A stretch of 9,335 bases of DNA. Source: Akkermansiaceae bacterium (lineage in GTDB: Bacteria > Verrucomicrobiota > Verrucomicrobiia > Verrucomicrobiales > Akkermansiaceae). The stretch lies in the NCBI GenBank assembly GCA_029288115.1, contig JARFPV010000248.1:1-9335 (forward strand), written 5' to 3'. Below the pieces are notes generated by a model. It saw nothing but the letters and a program-made list of their open reading frames with translations, made no database searches and was not told the origin of the DNA. Shown in pieces: positions 7,956 to 9,335 of this stretch. Every line of letters begins with the position of its first letter. The first letter of the stretch is position 1. Both the position numbers and the translations under genes were made by a program.

Positions 7956-9305
7956 ATGGCACACCGCAAGGAAACTCATGTCCGAGAAAAACAGGCAGTT
8001 TTCGATATTCCCGGATCACCAGCAAAAACAGTCATCATCGTCGTAGCATTTGCGCTTTTTTTTGTGATCCGCAATTACCTTCCGTTGGGAGAAATTGACC
8101 CCAAACTCGACAGCGCGAGTGTCCGCACAGGATTGGCAATTCTTGCACTAGCAGCACTTCTCTGGCTGACAGAAGCCATGCCGCTAGCGTTAACTGCCAT
8201 TTTGATTCCGGTCATGGCATCGCTAACAGGCACTCTTGACGTGAGTGGAAGCTTCTCTAGCTTTGCCCATCCTCTTATTTTTCTGTTTTTAGGAGGGTTT
8301 GGCCTCGCCGCCGCCTTATCGAGACAAGGGATAGATCGCTGGTTAGCGCTGCGCATCCTTAAACTAGGACGTGGAAATTTCCACCTCACTGCAGTTGCGA
8401 TGTTTATGGTATCGGCTGCTCTGTCTATGTGGATATCCAACACTGCCACTGTAGCACTCCTGTTACCTGTCGCCTTGGGAATTCTCGGCAGCCTTTCTTC
8501 TACTGTGGGTGACAATCAATCGAGGAAAGCCAGTGTTTATCTTTTGTTGGGGATTGCCTACTCAGCAAGCATCGGAGGCATCGGCACACTGATAGGAACG
8601 GCACCCAATGCCATTGCCGCAGCCAATTTAAAAATTGGATTCACCGAATGGTTGAAAATTGGCCTCCCATGCGTTGCCATTCTACTGCCGTTGCTCATCA
8701 TCGTGCTCAAACTACTTGTTAAGACAGGCCCCCTACCACAATTCACCCCGCCTACAGACGAATTTCATTTCAATCGGAAACGCATCCTCACTCTGGTCAT
8801 TTTCCTGTGCACGATCGGCTGCTGGATCTCTAGCGCACCACTCTCAAGCTTACTGGGCATCGCCAAATCTTTTGACTCCATTATCGCCGTTTCTGCCGTG
8901 CTCGTGCTCGCAGGATTCCACCTCGTCGGATGGAAAGATATCGATAAGGCCACTGACTGGGGTGTGCTCCTGCTCTTCGGTGGTGGCATCACCTTGAGCA
9001 AAATTCTCGGGAACACAGGAGCAAGCTACTATCTCGCACAGCAAATTCAGCAGCTGACATCCGGATGGCCACATTTTTTACTTATCGGGGCGGTGGTTCT
9101 ATTTGTTATTTTCCTCACCGAACTATCTAGCAATACCGCAAGCACGGCCCTGCTGGTTCCAATCTTCGCGGCACTGGCAACCGACATGGGTATTCCTCCG
9201 ACGCAGCTCATCCTACCACTAACCGTAGCTGCTTCATGCGCCTTTATGCTGCCGATTGCAACGCCTCCGAATGCAATCGTGTTTGGCTCAGGAAAAATCA
9301 ACCAG
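7956..9305 (+). CDS. DASS/SLC13 sodium:dicarboxylate-type symporter, C-terminus missing
   Basis: The frame is open from an ATG at 7956 to the right edge; genomic sequence supports residues 1-450. An in-frame TGA at 7947-7949 rules out an earlier start. The two repeated halves of a divalent anion:sodium symporter are clear. MWISNTATVALLLP (158-171, SNT 161-163) and TELSSNTASTALLVP (388-402, SNT 392-394) are the carboxylate-binding SNT motifs. GTLIGTAPNAIA (210-221) and IATPPNAIVFGSG (434-446) are the sodium-site loops. The rest is mostly membrane helix. Such carriers import succinate, malate, fumarate, citrate or sometimes sulfate with sodium across the inner membrane; which one cannot be read here. 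Characterised homologues are about 460-480 aa, so only the last helix is likely lost. Residues 451-460 as written (LSLIHISEPT) come from adapter DNA. The gene is 55 bp after the exonuclease and may share its transcript. A weak TTGAAT (7920-7925)/TACATG (7943-7948) pair with 17-bp spacing could be its own promoter. A run of eight T (8056-8063) lies in the first membrane helix. Confidence 0.94.
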
Positions 9306-9335
9306 CTGTCTCTTATACACATCTCCGAGCCCACG
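9306..9335 (+). other. Untrimmed Nextera (Tn5) sequencing adapter at contig end
   Basis: Bases 9306-9324 read CTGTCTCTTATACACATCT, the 19-bp Tn5 mosaic end used in Nextera libraries. Bases 9325-9335 read CCGAGCCCACG, the next bases of the standard Nextera read-2 adapter. All 30 bases match with no mismatch, and the match runs to the last base. In the transporter frame it encodes LSLIHISEPT; on the opposite strand it encodes GSEMCIRDS. Both peptides are familiar adapter artefacts in protein databases. It is library DNA and not part of the organism. Confidence 0.98.

Noticed and set aside
8056..8063. Run of eight T near the start of the transporter gene, as a possible phase-variable tract
   Set aside because: It encodes Leu-Phe-Phe in a membrane helix, and one such run is expected by chance in hydrophobic coding sequence. 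Variation between reads would be needed to revive the idea.
8075..8515. Minus-strand open frame of 146 codons
   Set aside because: It lies antisense to the transporter gene, whose SNT motifs confirm the plus-strand frame.
9047..9334. Minus-strand open frame of 95 codons beginning GSEMCIRDS
   Set aside because: Its first residues are adapter DNA and the rest lies antisense to the transporter gene, in a frame with no family resemblance.

Overview
This window looks like ordinary bacterial housekeeping and metabolic sequence. It has seven protein-coding genes packed with short gaps. I saw no tRNA, rRNA, CRISPR array, transposon or phage gene. The lineage cannot be fixed from the sequence alone. 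Moderate GC, starts without a Shine-Dalgarno sequence, a long Lgt with an extra extracytoplasmic segment and a PqqL-like M16 peptidase together would fit Verrucomicrobiota or a relative. That is an impression from protein style and not a demonstrated assignment.

Layout. 1-1019 (minus): sucC, the succinyl-CoA synthetase beta subunit, with its C-terminus cut off by the left edge. 1020-1155: divergent intergenic region. 1156-3987 (plus): a full-length exported M16 (insulinase/PqqL-like) zinc peptidase of 943 aa. 4003-4992 (minus): lgt, converging on the peptidase with only 15 bp between them. 5088-6164 (minus): an M42-family aminopeptidase, upstream of lgt in the same direction. 6165-6234: a 70-bp divergent spacer holding a five-copy 7-bp tandem repeat. 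6235-7296 (plus): a class I DAHP synthase (AroF/G/H type). 7301-7900 (plus): a DnaQ-like DEDDh exonuclease only 4 bp downstream. 7956-9305 (plus): a DASS/SLC13 sodium-coupled anion (dicarboxylate) transporter, cut at codon 450.

The last 30 bases (9306-9335) are not genomic. They match the Nextera/Tn5 mosaic end followed by the read-2 adapter. The contig therefore ends in untrimmed library adapter, and the last ten residues of the transporter as written (LSLIHISEPT) are an artefact.

The genes do not form one pathway. SucC is TCA-cycle, AroG starts aromatic amino-acid synthesis, Lgt lipidates exported lipoproteins, the two peptidases handle peptides outside and inside the cell, and the transporter probably imports C4 dicarboxylates. 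aroG and the exonuclease, possibly with the transporter, look like one transcription unit. M42-lgt may be another. I found no convincing undescribed system. The items most worth a second look are the adapter tail, the heptamer repeat at the M42/aroG divergent promoter, the altered ExoII motif of the exonuclease, and the absence of Shine-Dalgarno sequences at all seven starts.
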